Shown here: piece by piece, positions 25,175 through 34,689 of the stretch | Layout of the letters: each line of letters begins with the position of its first letter | Position numbering within the stretch: position 1 is the stretch's first letter | NCBI RefSeq assembly: GCF_000511955.1 | Contig: NZ_AZSU01000002.1 | Location: 186,746 to 246,195, forward strand | Direction of reading: 5' to 3' | Origin: [Clostridium] ultunense DSM 10521 | Lineage (GTDB): Bacteria > Bacillota > Clostridia > Tissierellales > Tepidimicrobiaceae | Length of the DNA: 59,450 nt | The notes under the pieces: model-generated | What the model was told of the DNA's origin: nothing | What the model saw: only the letters and a program-made list of their open reading frames with translations | The model's database searches: none | Position numbers and translations under genes: made by a program

Positions 25175-26212
25175 ATGAAAAAAGGATGTCCATATGGTAC
25201 CCATAGGGTTATTGAACCAAAAGGAGTGCTACCACAACCTGCATTAAAAATTGATAATGATATGGCAATTTATGACAACGAAATATTAATTGATGTACAA
25301 ACTTTAAACGTAGATTCAGCTAGTTTTACTCAAATAAAGGAACAAGCAAAGGGAGATACTGAAGAGATAAAAAAGATTATGAAAGGCATAGTAGCTGAAA
25401 GAGGCAAACATCAAAATCCAGTTACTGGCTCTGGTGGTATGTTAATAGGCACTATAGAAAAGATTGGTCCTGCATTAGAAGGAAAGACTGATTTAAAGGT
25501 AGGAGATAAAATTGCCACTTTAGTATCTTTATCATTAACTCCACTTAGAATAGATGAATTCTTAGAAATAAGGCCTGAAGTCGATCAAGTAGATATTAAG
25601 GGAAAGGCCATATTATTTGAATCTGGAATATATGCAGTATTGCCTGACGATCTACCAGAAAACTTAGCATTATCCGTACTAGATGTAGCAGGGGCACCAG
25701 CTCAAACAGCTAAATTGGTAAAACCAGGGGACACAGTAGTAGTGATAGGTGGAACAGGAAAATCTGGAATGCTCTGCTTATATGAAGCCAAGAAAAGAGC
25801 TGGAGTAACAGGAAAGGTAATATGTATAGGTTCTAGAGATAAAACCATAGAAAGAGTTAAAAATGCCAACTTAGCCGATGTCTACATAAAGGCAAACGCT
25901 ACTAATGCGGTAGAATTGATGGAAAAGGTTAGTGAAGTAACTAATGGGGAAATGGCAGATATAGTCATAAACTCAGTAAACATTCCAAACACAGAAATGT
26001 CCAGTATATTGCTGGCAAAAGACGGAGGTATTGTATATTTCTTTAGTATGGCAACCAGCTTTACAAAAGCTGCCCTAGGAGCAGAAGGAGTAGGAAAAGA
26101 CATAACCATGATAATAGGAAACGGCTATACCAAAGACCACGCAGCCATATCCTTAGAACTGATGAGAGAGTCTAAAGAGTTAAGAAGGATCTTCGAAGAG
26201 TTATACGCTTAG
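25175..26212 (+). CDS. kdd: L-erythro-3,5-diaminohexanoate dehydrogenase
   Basis: The 345-residue enzyme oxidatively deaminates 3,5-diaminohexanoate to 3-keto-5-aminohexanoate, using NAD(P)+, in lysine fermentation. The N-terminus KKGCPYGTHRVIEPKGVLPQ is typical of the family, and a Rossmann segment VIGGTGKSGMLCLYEAKKRA is seen at about 190-209. ATG 25175 follows AAGGAGGGA with ideal spacing. It is the first gene of the operon. The next two pathway enzymes, the 3-keto-5-aminohexanoate cleavage enzyme (Kce) and the 3-aminobutyryl-CoA ammonia-lyase (Kal), are not in the window. Confidence 0.93.
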   Translation: MKKGCPYGTHRVIEPKGVLPQPALKIDNDMAIYDNEILIDVQTLNVDSASFTQIKEQAKGDTEEIKKIMKGIVAERGKHQNPVTGSGGMLIGTIEKIGPALEGKTDLKVGDKIATLVSLSLTPLRIDEFLEIRPEVDQVDIKGKAILFESGIYAVLPDDLPENLALSVLDVAGAPAQTAKLVKPGDTVVVIGGTGKSGMLCLYEAKKRAGVTGKVICIGSRDKTIERVKNANLADVYIKANATNAVELMEKVSEVTNGEMADIVINSVNIPNTEMSSILLAKDGGIVYFFSMATSFTKAALGAEGVGKDITMIIGNGYTKDHAAISLELMRESKELRRIFEELYA

Positions 26213-26241
26213 TCCATTGATAAAAAGAGGGAGGTTTTATT

Positions 26242-27492
26242 GTGAGATCTTTTAAAGATATTGAATTATGGAAAGATGTTACTGAAGAGGAATGGCATGA
26301 TTGGCAGTGGCAGGTTAGAAATAGGATTACCGATGTGGAAACTTTGAAGAAGATAATCAATATTACTGAAAAAGAAGAGAAGGAAATAGGGGAAGTATTG
26401 AATAAGTTTAGAATGGGTATTACACCATATTATGCTTCTTTAATGGACCCAAAGGACCCTGATTGTCCTATCCGAAAACAAGCAGTACCTACCATAATGG
26501 AAACTCACGAAAGTATAGCAGATATGGAAGACCCATTGGCAGAAGACGAAGATTCTCCAGTACCAGGCATTACTCATAGGTATCCAGATAGAGTATTGTT
26601 CCTAATAACAGACCAATGTTCTATGTACTGTAGACATTGTACTAGAAGGAGATTTGCAGGACAAAAGGATTCCGGAGCACCAAAAGATAGAATAGACAAA
26701 GGTATAGAATATATTAGAAACACTCCTCAAGTAAGAGACGTTCTATTATCCGGTGGAGATGCATTATTGGTATCTGACGAAAGGTTAGAATATATTATAA
26801 AGGAATTAAGGGCAATTCCCCATGTAGAAATAATTAGAATAGGTACTAGAGCCCCTGTAGTTATGCCTATGAGAATTACCGATAATTTAGTCAATATGCT
26901 TAAAAAATATCATCCAATCTGGTTAAATACCCATTTCAATCATCCAAAGGAGGTCACAGAAACTTCAATAGAAGCAGCCAATAAAATGGCAGATGCAGGT
27001 ATTCCACTAGGAAATCAATCGGTACTATTGAGGGGAGTCAATGATTGTCCTAATATAATGAAGGAATTAGTCCATAAATTGGTTATGATGAGAATTAGAC
27101 CATATTATATCTACCAATGTGACCTATCTATGGGAATAGAACATTTTAGAACTAAGGTATCTAAGGGTATAGAGATAATAGAAGCTTTAAGGGGCCATAC
27201 TTCAGGCTTTGCAGTTCCAACCTTTGTACTAGATGCACCAGGTGGCGGTGGAAAGACTCCAATCATGCCTCAATACGTTATAAGTCAGTCCCCAACCAAA
27301 GTAGTATTAAGAAACTATGAAGGTGTTATTACCACCTATACAGAACCCCAAATGGTAGAAGAACCATGTAATTGCCCCGTATGCAAAGGAGAAAGAGAAG
27401 GCCATATAACTGGCGTAGCAGAACTACTCCAAGGCCCAGAAGTAAAATCTATGGCACCAAGTAATTTAGAGAGAAAACAGCGTAACAATTGA
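26242..27492 (+). CDS. kamA: L-lysine 2,3-aminomutase
   Basis: A radical-SAM, PLP-dependent enzyme that converts L-lysine to L-beta-lysine, the first step of the pathway. The 416 residues equal the Clostridium subterminale enzyme. The cluster motif is C126-x3-C130-x2-C133 (CSMYCRHC), and K338 in [12 protein letters not shown] is the likely PLP lysine. A C-terminal CNCPVC resembles the zinc site of the family. It starts at GTG behind GGGAGGTT and needs a reduced 4Fe-4S cluster, fitting an anaerobe. Confidence 0.97.
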   Translation: MRSFKDIELWKDVTEEEWHDWQWQVRNRITDVETLKKIINITEKEEKEIGEVLNKFRMGITPYYASLMDPKDPDCPIRKQAVPTIMETHESIADMEDPLAEDEDSPVPGITHRYPDRVLFLITDQCSMYCRHCTRRRFAGQKDSGAPKDRIDKGIEYIRNTPQVRDVLLSGGDALLVSDERLEYIIKELRAIPHVEIIRIGTRAPVVMPMRITDNLVNMLKKYHPIWLNTHFNHPKEVTETSIEAANKMADAGIPLGNQSVLLRGVNDCPNIMKELVHKLVMMRIRPYYIYQCDLSMGIEHFRTKVSKGIEIIEALRGHTSGFAVPTFVLDAPGGGGKTPIMPQYVISQSPTKVVLRNYEGVITTYTEPQMVEEPCNCPVCKGEREGHITGVAELLQGPEVKSMAPSNLERKQRNN

Positions 27493-27530
27493 GGATTGAT
27501 AATTGCCAATTAAATAAAGGAGTGGATCAA

Positions 27531-28562
27531 TTGCTGTTAAAACATATCTACAACAAATACAAAATAATATCCATAGTCGGCATGGCTAAAAATAGCGGTA
27601 AAACCGTAGCATTAAACCATTTAATTCACGAGGCTATAGATGAAGATATAAAATTAGGCATTGTTTCCACTGGAAGGGATGGAGAATCCTTAGATTTAGT
27701 TACAGAAACGGAAAAGCCTAAAATATTTGCAGAAGAAGGAACCATAATCGCTACCACAACCGAATTATTATCCTTAGGCGATGCTACTGTAGAAATAATG
27801 AATATAACCGAATATAGGACCCCCTTAGGAGAAATACTCATAGGTAGAGTGAAGGACAGCGGATACATTCAAATATCAGGACCTCAGACTACGGCTGAAA
27901 TAAAAGAAGTGGCAAGTTTAATGTTAAAATTAGGAGCGGAAATGGTCATTATAGATGGAGCCATAGATCGAAGATCTTCCGCTGCCCCCTCTATAACTGA
28001 TGCCACCATATTATCTACTGGAGCCGTATTAAGTAGGGACATGAACAAGGTTATAGAAGAAACTATCCATATAGTTAACCTTTTCAATCTGCCACAAATT
28101 GAAGATTCTAAGGAAAGGGAAATTCTGAAAGAGGTTTTAAATAAGGGAGACATTGCTATAATAGATAAGGATTCAAAGACCCATCCCATTGGGATAAAAA
28201 CAGCATTAAATTGTGGACATATTATTGGGGATCATATAGAGGATAATTCAAAATATATATTGATCCCCGGCTCTTTGGTAAAAAACACCATAGAGGATAT
28301 TATTAGATCCACCAATAAGTATAAGAAGGTAGACATAGTAGTAGCCGATGGAACTAAGATATTTATTCCACCAAAGGATTGGCTAAGATTTATGAGATAT
28401 GGTGTAAGGGTAAAGGTAGTAAATCCAATAAATCTGGTGGCAATTACATTGAACCCTTATGCACCACAAGGATATTATTTTGAAGCCAGAGAACTATTAG
28501 ACAAAACGAAATACTATATAAAGGATATTCCTGTGGTAGATCTAGTACTAGGGGGTGAATAA
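27531..28562 (+). CDS. kamB: Lysine 5,6-aminomutase reactivase subunit KamB
   Basis: A protein of about 343 residues with an early P-loop-like segment (VGMAKNSGKTVALNH, about 17-31). KamB proteins occur with KamC in lysine fermenters and are assigned to reactivation of the B12-dependent 5,6-aminomutase. TTG 27531 is favoured because AAAGGAG lies seven bases upstream; an in-frame TTG at 27489 overlaps the kamA stop and has no ribosome site. It precedes kamC with no gap. The assignment rests on synteny and family resemblance; the biochemical role is less certain. Confidence 0.82.
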   Translation: MLLKHIYNKYKIISIVGMAKNSGKTVALNHLIHEAIDEDIKLGIVSTGRDGESLDLVTETEKPKIFAEEGTIIATTTELLSLGDATVEIMNITEYRTPLGEILIGRVKDSGYIQISGPQTTAEIKEVASLMLKLGAEMVIIDGAIDRRSSAAPSITDATILSTGAVLSRDMNKVIEETIHIVNLFNLPQIEDSKEREILKEVLNKGDIAIIDKDSKTHPIGIKTALNCGHIIGDHIEDNSKYILIPGSLVKNTIEDIIRSTNKYKKVDIVVADGTKIFIPPKDWLRFMRYGVRVKVVNPINLVAITLNPYAPQGYYFEARELLDKTKYYIKDIPVVDLVLGGE

Positions 28563-30191
28563 ATGGAGTTTATGGATGGATTCACAGAGGAATCTTTAGA
28601 CTTTCAATATATTTTAAATAGGATAAATATAAAAACCCCTTATGGTAAAATCTACAAAGATAGGATGAGACCCTTTTTAATAGGCGAAGAAGAAAAATTA
28701 ATAGAGGAATTAGAAAAGATAGAAACCTATACTAACTATGCTAAGGATCAAAATTTTATGAGAGAGTTAAACAATATATTCCATGGCATAAAGGATCTAA
28801 GAAATTCTATAAATAGAGCTAGAGAAGGAGGAATTCTTTCAGAAGTGGAATTGTTTGAAATAAAGAACTTCCTCTTTTTAATTAGAGCTTTAAAGGAATT
28901 CCTGACTACGAATCAGACACCTTTATGGGGAGATATGGTAATAGAGCCAATAGAAAGTTTAGAAAAACTATTAGACCCAGAATCTACGGGTATTTCCACC
29001 TTCTATATATATGATGCCTATTCGGAAGAATTAAAATCCATTAGAGAAGAAAAGAGAGAAGGGGAAAGGGCAATAAAAAGGGAGAAAAAGAATTTAAAGG
29101 AAAAGATTCAAAAGGAATTGGATATAAAATTGAATCCAGACGGTTCTATAATCATTCCAAAGGATAGAGTAGAACTAATTGAAAAACTGGAGGATTATCC
29201 CCATTTAAACTATATATCGGAAACCTATATGAATATTAAATATTCTCTAAAACCAACGGATACAATAAACCTATTGGAAAGAAAGGTTTTAATTCTTAAA
29301 GATAAAGAAGAAAAAGAAGAAATGGAGATAAGGAAATATCTTTCTAAGGAAATAGGCAAAAAGAGCAAAGCCCTTTATAAAAACATATCCAGCATTGGAA
29401 AGATAGATTTTATTCTGGGAAAGGCTAGTTTTGGGGTAGAAATAGATGGAGTTAAACCAAGAATTATTAAAGACCATTCCATAGCTTTAGTAGAAGGAAG
29501 ACATCCTAAGGTAGAAGAATCCTTAAAGGAAATAGGTTTAAAATATACTCCCATAACCTTAGAACTTAAGGAAGGAGTTACCTGTATTACAGGAGCCAAT
29601 ATGGGTGGGAAAACCGTCAGCCTAAAATTAGTAGGTCTATTGACTGCCATGGCCCAATATGGCCTATTGGTACCAGCTAAGGAGATGATATTAGGGCTAA
29701 ACAATTTTATCAAAGCTTCCATAGGAGACCTCCAATCTACGGACAAGGGATTGAGTACCTTTGGAGGGGAAATCAAATTGATCCAAGAGGCTATAGAAAT
29801 GGCAGAGAATAAAGGATTGATTTTAATAGATGAATTAGCTAGTGGCACCAACCCAGAAGAAGGCTATGCCATATCAAAAGCAGTAGTAGAATATCTATTG
29901 GACAAAGACTCCATAACATTACTTACTACCCATTATGATAATATTGGAAGTATGGATAGAGTAGTCCATTTACAAGTAATAGGCCTATCCCATATGGAAT
30001 TAGAAGAATTAAAAAAAGAATTAGAAAATATTCAACTTGAGAAGATAGATTTAATAAACAGGCTTATGGACTATCGCCTAAGAACCGTAGATAAAACAAA
30101 ACCAGTCCCCAAAGACGCCCTAAATATAGCTAGAATAATGGGCTTAGATCAACGGATAATCCATAGAGCGGAAAAAAGTTTAGAAGACTAA
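28563..30191 (+). CDS. kamC: MutS-related ATPase KamC (5,6-aminomutase reactivase)
   Basis: A 542-residue protein made of a MutS-like lever/clamp helical region (about 60-310) and a MutS-type ATPase with Walker A TGANMGGKTVSLK (about 344) and Walker B-like LILIDELASGTNP. The mismatch-recognition domain of MutS is absent. In lysine-fermentation operons this protein is taken to be the ATPase that restores inactivated adenosylcobalamin in KamDE. Its place between kamB and kamD supports that role over DNA repair. Confidence 0.87.
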   Translation: MEFMDGFTEESLDFQYILNRINIKTPYGKIYKDRMRPFLIGEEEKLIEELEKIETYTNYAKDQNFMRELNNIFHGIKDLRNSINRAREGGILSEVELFEIKNFLFLIRALKEFLTTNQTPLWGDMVIEPIESLEKLLDPESTGISTFYIYDAYSEELKSIREEKREGERAIKREKKNLKEKIQKELDIKLNPDGSIIIPKDRVELIEKLEDYPHLNYISETYMNIKYSLKPTDTINLLERKVLILKDKEEKEEMEIRKYLSKEIGKKSKALYKNISSIGKIDFILGKASFGVEIDGVKPRIIKDHSIALVEGRHPKVEESLKEIGLKYTPITLELKEGVTCITGANMGGKTVSLKLVGLLTAMAQYGLLVPAKEMILGLNNFIKASIGDLQSTDKGLSTFGGEIKLIQEAIEMAENKGLILIDELASGTNPEEGYAISKAVVEYLLDKDSITLLTTHYDNIGSMDRVVHLQVIGLSHMELEELKKELENIQLEKIDLINRLMDYRLRTVDKTKPVPKDALNIARIMGLDQRIIHRAEKSLED

Positions 30192-30263
30192 CTTTAACAA
30201 TATACAATTTTGGGGTCCAGATTTCGAGAAAATTGTGAATTGTGCATTGAAAGAAAGGGTGTG

Positions 30264-31823
30264 ATGTATTTGAGTAAATTAAATCTTGATCAAAAATTAA
30301 TCCACAGTTCTAGAAATGCAGCTAAGGTAATAGCTGACGATGTGCAAAAATTTATAGATGAACATACTACCACTTCCACAGAAAGAACTATTGCCAGACT
30401 ATTGGGAGTAGATGGCGTAGATGAAATAGACAAACCTCTACCAAATGTACTTATTGACAATATTAAAGAAGGTGGTGGTTTAGAAAGGGGAATAGCCTAT
30501 TGGTTAGGTAATGCTGTAGTTCAGACAGGAGACCAACCTCAAGAAATAGCAGAAAAAATAGCTAGGGGAGAATTGGACATTACTCGATTACCCGCAGCTA
30601 ATGAGGAAAAAATTCAAGGAACCGTATTTGAAATGGCAGAGGAAAGGGTAGAGAAGATCAAGACCAATAGAAATAAAAGGGAAGAATTAATAAACACCTT
30701 AGGAGAAGGGAAAAAACCCTATCTATATGTAATAGTTGCTACAGGAAATATATATGAAGATATAGAACAAGCTAAATCAGCAGCTCGTCAAGGAGCTGAC
30801 GTAATAGCAGTAATTAGAACTACAGGTCAAAGTCTATTAGACTATGTACCCTATGGTCCTACTACTGAAGGATTCGGAGGAACCTATGCTACTCAAGAAA
30901 ACTTTAAATTGATGAGAAAAGCCTTAGACGAAGTAGGAGAAGAAGTAGGTAGATATATTAGACTTTGTAATTATTGTTCTGGTCTATGTATGCCAGAAAT
31001 AGCAGCTATGGGGGCCTTGGAAAGATTGGATATGATGTTAAATGACGCCCTATATGGAATACTGTTTAGGGATATAAATATGCAAAGGACCTTGATAGAT
31101 CAATATTTCTCTAGGGTAATTAATGGATATGCAGGTATAATAATAAATACGGGAGAAGATAACTACCTTACAACAGACGACGCAGTAGAAGCAGCCCATA
31201 CCGTATTGGCCTCCCAATTTATAAACGAACAATTTGCATTAAAAGCAGGAATTCCAGAAGAACAAATGGGTTTAGGTCATGCCTTTGAAATGGATCCTGA
31301 TTTAGAAAATGGATTTTTATACGAATTAGCCCAGGCTCAAATGGCAAGAGAAATATTCCCAAATGCACCATTAAAATATATGCCCCCTACTAAATATATG
31401 ACTGGAAATATTTTTAAAGGTCATATACAAGACGCCTTATTCAACCTAGTATCCATAATGACCAACCAAGGAATCCAGCTACTGGGAATGTTAACGGAAG
31501 CCATCCACACCCCTCATCTACAGGATAGATACCTATCCATTGAGAACGCCCAATATATTTTCAACAATGTGAAGGATTTAGGCAATGAGATTAGCTTTAA
31601 AGATGGTGGTATTATTCAAACTAGAGCCCATAAAGTTCTAACGGATGCTGAGGAATTATTAAATGAAATAGCCAATAATGGATTATTCTCAACTATAGAA
31701 CAAGGAAAATTTGGAGGAGTAAAAAGATCTAGAACCGGTGGCAAAGGTTTAGATGGAGTAGCTAAAAAGGATTCAGGATACTTTAATCCATTTATTCAAC
31801 TAATGGTTGGAGGTGGAAAGTAA
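30264..31823 (+). CDS. kamD: Lysine 5,6-aminomutase alpha subunit
   Basis: The large subunit of the adenosylcobalamin- and PLP-dependent mutase that moves the terminal amino group of beta-lysine or D-lysine. The 519-residue sequence tracks the Clostridium (Acetoanaerobium) sticklandii KamD throughout, including DVIAVIRTTGQSLLDYVPYG, RLCNYCSGLCMPEIAAMG and QMGLGHAFEMDP. ATG 30264 fits the known N-terminus; an upstream in-frame extension to 30210 lacks a ribosome site. Its stop overlaps the kamE start (TAATG), giving equal subunit synthesis. Confidence 0.96.
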   Translation: MYLSKLNLDQKLIHSSRNAAKVIADDVQKFIDEHTTTSTERTIARLLGVDGVDEIDKPLPNVLIDNIKEGGGLERGIAYWLGNAVVQTGDQPQEIAEKIARGELDITRLPAANEEKIQGTVFEMAEERVEKIKTNRNKREELINTLGEGKKPYLYVIVATGNIYEDIEQAKSAARQGADVIAVIRTTGQSLLDYVPYGPTTEGFGGTYATQENFKLMRKALDEVGEEVGRYIRLCNYCSGLCMPEIAAMGALERLDMMLNDALYGILFRDINMQRTLIDQYFSRVINGYAGIIINTGEDNYLTTDDAVEAAHTVLASQFINEQFALKAGIPEEQMGLGHAFEMDPDLENGFLYELAQAQMAREIFPNAPLKYMPPTKYMTGNIFKGHIQDALFNLVSIMTNQGIQLLGMLTEAIHTPHLQDRYLSIENAQYIFNNVKDLGNEISFKDGGIIQTRAHKVLTDAEELLNEIANNGLFSTIEQGKFGGVKRSRTGGKGLDGVAKKDSGYFNPFIQLMVGGGK

Positions 31824-32563
31824 TGGTAGATTTGACAAGGGTTAAACCCTATGGAGATACACTAAACGATGGAATGGTTCAATTAAGTTTTACCTTACCA
31901 GTACCCTATGGCGATGAAGCCAACGAGGCAGCCCGCCAATTGGCTAAGAAGATGGGCTTAGAAGAGCCTTCCGTAGTTTATTCTAAGGATTTAGTAGGAT
32001 ATACCTATTTTATATTATATGGGAAGTCCGTCCATACAGTAGATTATACTAAAATAGAAGTTCCAAAAGTAGATTTAGATGTAATGAGTAAAGAAGAAGT
32101 AGAAGAATTTATAAAGGATAATATAAAAAGGGATATAGTGGTAGTAGGAGCTTGTACTGGCACCGATGCCCATACCGTAGGAATAGATGCCATTATGAAT
32201 ATGAAAGGCTATGCAGGCCATTTTGGATTAGAAAGGTATGAAGGTATTCAGGCCTATAACCTAGGCAGCCAAGTACCCAACGAAGAATTAGTAGCCAAAG
32301 CCATAGAGTTAGATGCTGATGCTATTTTGGTATCCCAAGTAGTAACCCAAAAAGATGTTCATATACCAAATTTAACCCAATTAGTAGAATTATTGGAAGC
32401 AGAGGGAATAAGGGATAAGGTAGTTCTAACCTGTGGTGGCCCAAGGATCTCCCACGAACTGGCAAAAGAACTGGGATATGATGCAGGCTTTGGAACAGGA
32501 ACTTTTGCCGAAGACGTAGCTAGCTTTATAGTGACGGAGATGGTAAAAAGGAATATGGTGTAA
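31823..32563 (+). CDS. kamE: Lysine 5,6-aminomutase beta subunit
   Basis: A 246-residue subunit with the cobalamin-binding Rossmann domain. The D-x-H-x-x-G motif is DAHTVG with H117 as the likely lower axial ligand, followed by K128 in MNMKG, which corresponds in spacing to the PLP-binding lysine (H133/K144) of the C. sticklandii protein. It is 16 residues shorter at the N-terminus than that protein. It is the last gene of the operon and is followed by a terminator. Confidence 0.96.
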   Translation: MVDLTRVKPYGDTLNDGMVQLSFTLPVPYGDEANEAARQLAKKMGLEEPSVVYSKDLVGYTYFILYGKSVHTVDYTKIEVPKVDLDVMSKEEVEEFIKDNIKRDIVVVGACTGTDAHTVGIDAIMNMKGYAGHFGLERYEGIQAYNLGSQVPNEELVAKAIELDADAILVSQVVTQKDVHIPNLTQLVELLEAEGIRDKVVLTCGGPRISHELAKELGYDAGFGTGTFAEDVASFIVTEMVKRNMV

Positions 32564-32568
32564 AGAAT

Positions 32569-32598
32569 AAATAGCAATCCAATATTGGGTTGCTATTT
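32569..32598 (+). terminator. Terminator of the kam operon
   Basis: AAATAGCAA pairs with TTGCTATTT, with an inner CCAATATTGG palindrome. A moderately T-rich tail follows. It lies six bases after the kamE stop codon. Confidence 0.8.
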
Positions 32599-32674
32599 AT
32601 ATTCAACAATTTAATAATTTAACACTATATTGTTTCACCAATTTAATGCAATAAATTACAAAATTTGAATTTAT

Positions 32675-32703
32675 TTGACAATTATGATTAAAAAAATTAT
32701 AAT
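32675..32703 (+). promoter_or_regulatory. Consensus sigma-A promoter of the OPT transporter gene
   Basis: TTGACA (32675-32680) and TATAAT (32698-32703) are separated by exactly 17 bases, a full consensus promoter. The transporter is therefore expressed independently of the sigma-54-controlled kam operon. Confidence 0.9.
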
Positions 32704-32707
32704 TAAA

Positions 32708-32741
32708 ATATACAAAATTAAATCATATACAAAATTAAATC
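32708..32741 (+). repeat. Perfect 17-bp tandem duplication in the OPT gene leader
   Basis: ATATACAAAATTAAATC occurs twice head to tail (32708-32724 and 32725-32741), at or just after the expected transcription start and before the AAGGAGAG ribosome site. Confidence 0.9.
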
Positions 32742-32766
32742 AAAACAAGAAAGGAGAGTTATCAAA

Positions 32767-34677
32767 GTGGAAAAACAGTTACAAGAATTCAAGCCCTATA
32801 TTCCAGCGGATAAGGTAATGCCGGAGTTTACACCCACAGCAATTATAATTGGTATTATTATGGCTATAGTATTTGGTGCCGCTAACGCCTACATTGGCCT
32901 TAGGGTTGGTATGACAATCAGTGCTTCCATACCAGCAGCGGTAATCTCTATGGGTATCATCCGTGGAATTATGAAAAGGGAATCTATTTTGGAAAACAAT
33001 ATGGTACAAACCATAGGTTCAGCTGGTGAATCCTTAGCAGCAGGAGCAATCTTTACTATGCCAGCCTTATTCATATGGTCTCAGGAACTTGGCATGGCAG
33101 AGCCTAGTTTAATAAGGATAGTAATTATAGCTTTAGCAGGAGGTATATTAGGCGCCTTGTTAATGCTTCCCCTAAGGAAAGCGTTAATCGTAAACGAACA
33201 TGGAGTTCTTCCTTATCCTGAGGGAACTGCTTGTGCTGAAGTATTAATAGCAGGAGAAACAGGCGGGGCAAAAGCTGAAACTGTATTCAAAGGTCTTGGT
33301 ATTGGATCAGTATTTAAATTTATTACCGATGGAATTAAATTATTCCCTTCAGAAATTGAATGGGCTTTACCAGGATATAAAGGGGCAGCCATAGGTATGG
33401 ACACTCTACCAGCTCTATTAGGGGTAGGCTTTATAGTAGGCCCACAAATATCTGCCTATATGTTATCAGGAGCTGTATTAGGTTGGTTAGTCCTTATACC
33501 TCTTATAACCCATTTAGGACAGTATATACCAGATATAATCTATCCAGCTGCAGTACCTTTAAGTGAATTGGACTACTGGGGCATATGGGGTAATTATATT
33601 AGATATATTGGAGCAGGAGCCGTAGCCTTTGGAGGAATATTAAGTTTGGTTAAATCCTTACCATTAATATTTAGGACCTTCAAAGAAGCTTTAGGAGGCT
33701 TAAAGAGCACAGCAGGCTCTACTTCAACCCTTAGAACAGATGAAGATATGTCCATCAAAGGGGCTTTAATAGGAGTAGTAGCTATAGTAATATTTATAGG
33801 AGCTACAGATTTCATACCTGTAGGGATTCCAGGCGCATTGATAATCGCTATATTCGGTTTCTTCTTTGCAACAGTATCAGCAAGACTTGTAGGTCTAGTA
33901 GGTAGTAGTAATAACCCAGTATCAGGAATGACCATAGCAACTCTATTAATTACCTCCATCATATTCAAAGCCATAGGCTTCGATGGGGAAGAAGGTATGA
34001 TAGGAGCCTTAGCTGTAGGTTCAGTAATCTGTATCATAGCAGCTATGGCAGGAGATATGTCCCAAGACTTAAAGACTGGTTTCTTAGTTGGAGCTACTCC
34101 AAGGAAACAACAATATGGAGAATTAATAGGAGCAATAGCTTCCGGTCTAGTAATTGGGTTAGTATTATTACTATTAAATAAAGCTTGGGGCTTTGGCTCA
34201 CAAGAACTGCCAGCACCACAAGCTACATTGATGAAATTGGTTATTGAAGGAGTAATGGGTGGTAATCTTCCTTGGGCATTAGTATTTACAGGTGTAGGTA
34301 TAGGTATAGTCGTTGAACTACTAGGTATTCAAATCCTACCCTTTGCAGTAGGACTATATCTACCAATCCACTTAAGTACTCCAATTATGGTTGGTGGAAT
34401 TATTAGAGGAATACTTGAAAAGAGAAAAGAAGAAGAAGGCATCCTTAAAGAAAAAATCGAAGGAGGAGTATTATTCTCTTCCGGTCTTATAGCAGGAGAA
34501 GGCCTAATAGGAATACTATTAGCAATATTGGCTATAATACCAGCAGGAGGAGCAACCGTTGCAGATAAAATTGCCTTTGGCAACAATGTTCTAGGTCAAT
34601 GGGGATCCTTGGCGTTCTTTGCAGGACTGGCATACCTATTGATAAAGAAATCCTTCTTTGCTAAAGTAGAAGAATAA
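32767..34677 (+). CDS. OPT family oligopeptide transporter
   Basis: A 636-residue membrane protein with some 15 hydrophobic segments and the OPT signatures AANAYIGLRVGMTISASIPAAV near the N-terminus, PEGTACAEVL and QDLKTGFLVGATPRKQQ. OPT carriers import di- to hexapeptides, or metal chelates in other branches. Next to a lysine fermentation operon, a peptide importer makes sense as a nutrient supplier. It starts at GTG 32767. A small PqqD-like gene follows 12 bases later and is presumably co-transcribed. Confidence 0.9.
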   Translation: MEKQLQEFKPYIPADKVMPEFTPTAIIIGIIMAIVFGAANAYIGLRVGMTISASIPAAVISMGIIRGIMKRESILENNMVQTIGSAGESLAAGAIFTMPALFIWSQELGMAEPSLIRIVIIALAGGILGALLMLPLRKALIVNEHGVLPYPEGTACAEVLIAGETGGAKAETVFKGLGIGSVFKFITDGIKLFPSEIEWALPGYKGAAIGMDTLPALLGVGFIVGPQISAYMLSGAVLGWLVLIPLITHLGQYIPDIIYPAAVPLSELDYWGIWGNYIRYIGAGAVAFGGILSLVKSLPLIFRTFKEALGGLKSTAGSTSTLRTDEDMSIKGALIGVVAIVIFIGATDFIPVGIPGALIIAIFGFFFATVSARLVGLVGSSNNPVSGMTIATLLITSIIFKAIGFDGEEGMIGALAVGSVICIIAAMAGDMSQDLKTGFLVGATPRKQQYGELIGAIASGLVIGLVLLLLNKAWGFGSQELPAPQATLMKLVIEGVMGGNLPWALVFTGVGIGIVVELLGIQILPFAVGLYLPIHLSTPIMVGGIIRGILEKRKEEEGILKEKIEGGVLFSSGLIAGEGLIGILLAILAIIPAGGATVADKIAFGNNVLGQWGSLAFFAGLAYLLIKKSFFAKVEE

Positions 34678-34689
34678 TAGGGGAGAAAT

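Noticed and set aside
29375-29851. 158-codon antisense frame over kamC
   Set aside because: It is the complement of a well-supported MutS-like ATPase. There is no start signal and the composition is typical of an antisense shadow.
28563-30191. kamC as a DNA repair MutS2
   Set aside because: It lacks the Smr domain of MutS2 and the mismatch domain of MutS, and sits inside the lysine operon between its partner genes.
32564-32766. Lysine riboswitch or T-box upstream of the OPT gene
   Set aside because: Only a terminator, a consensus promoter and a short duplicated leader are present. There is too little leader for either RNA.
33594-34037. 147-codon antisense frame over the OPT transporter
   Set aside because: It mirrors transmembrane codons of a clear transporter, with no independent evidence.
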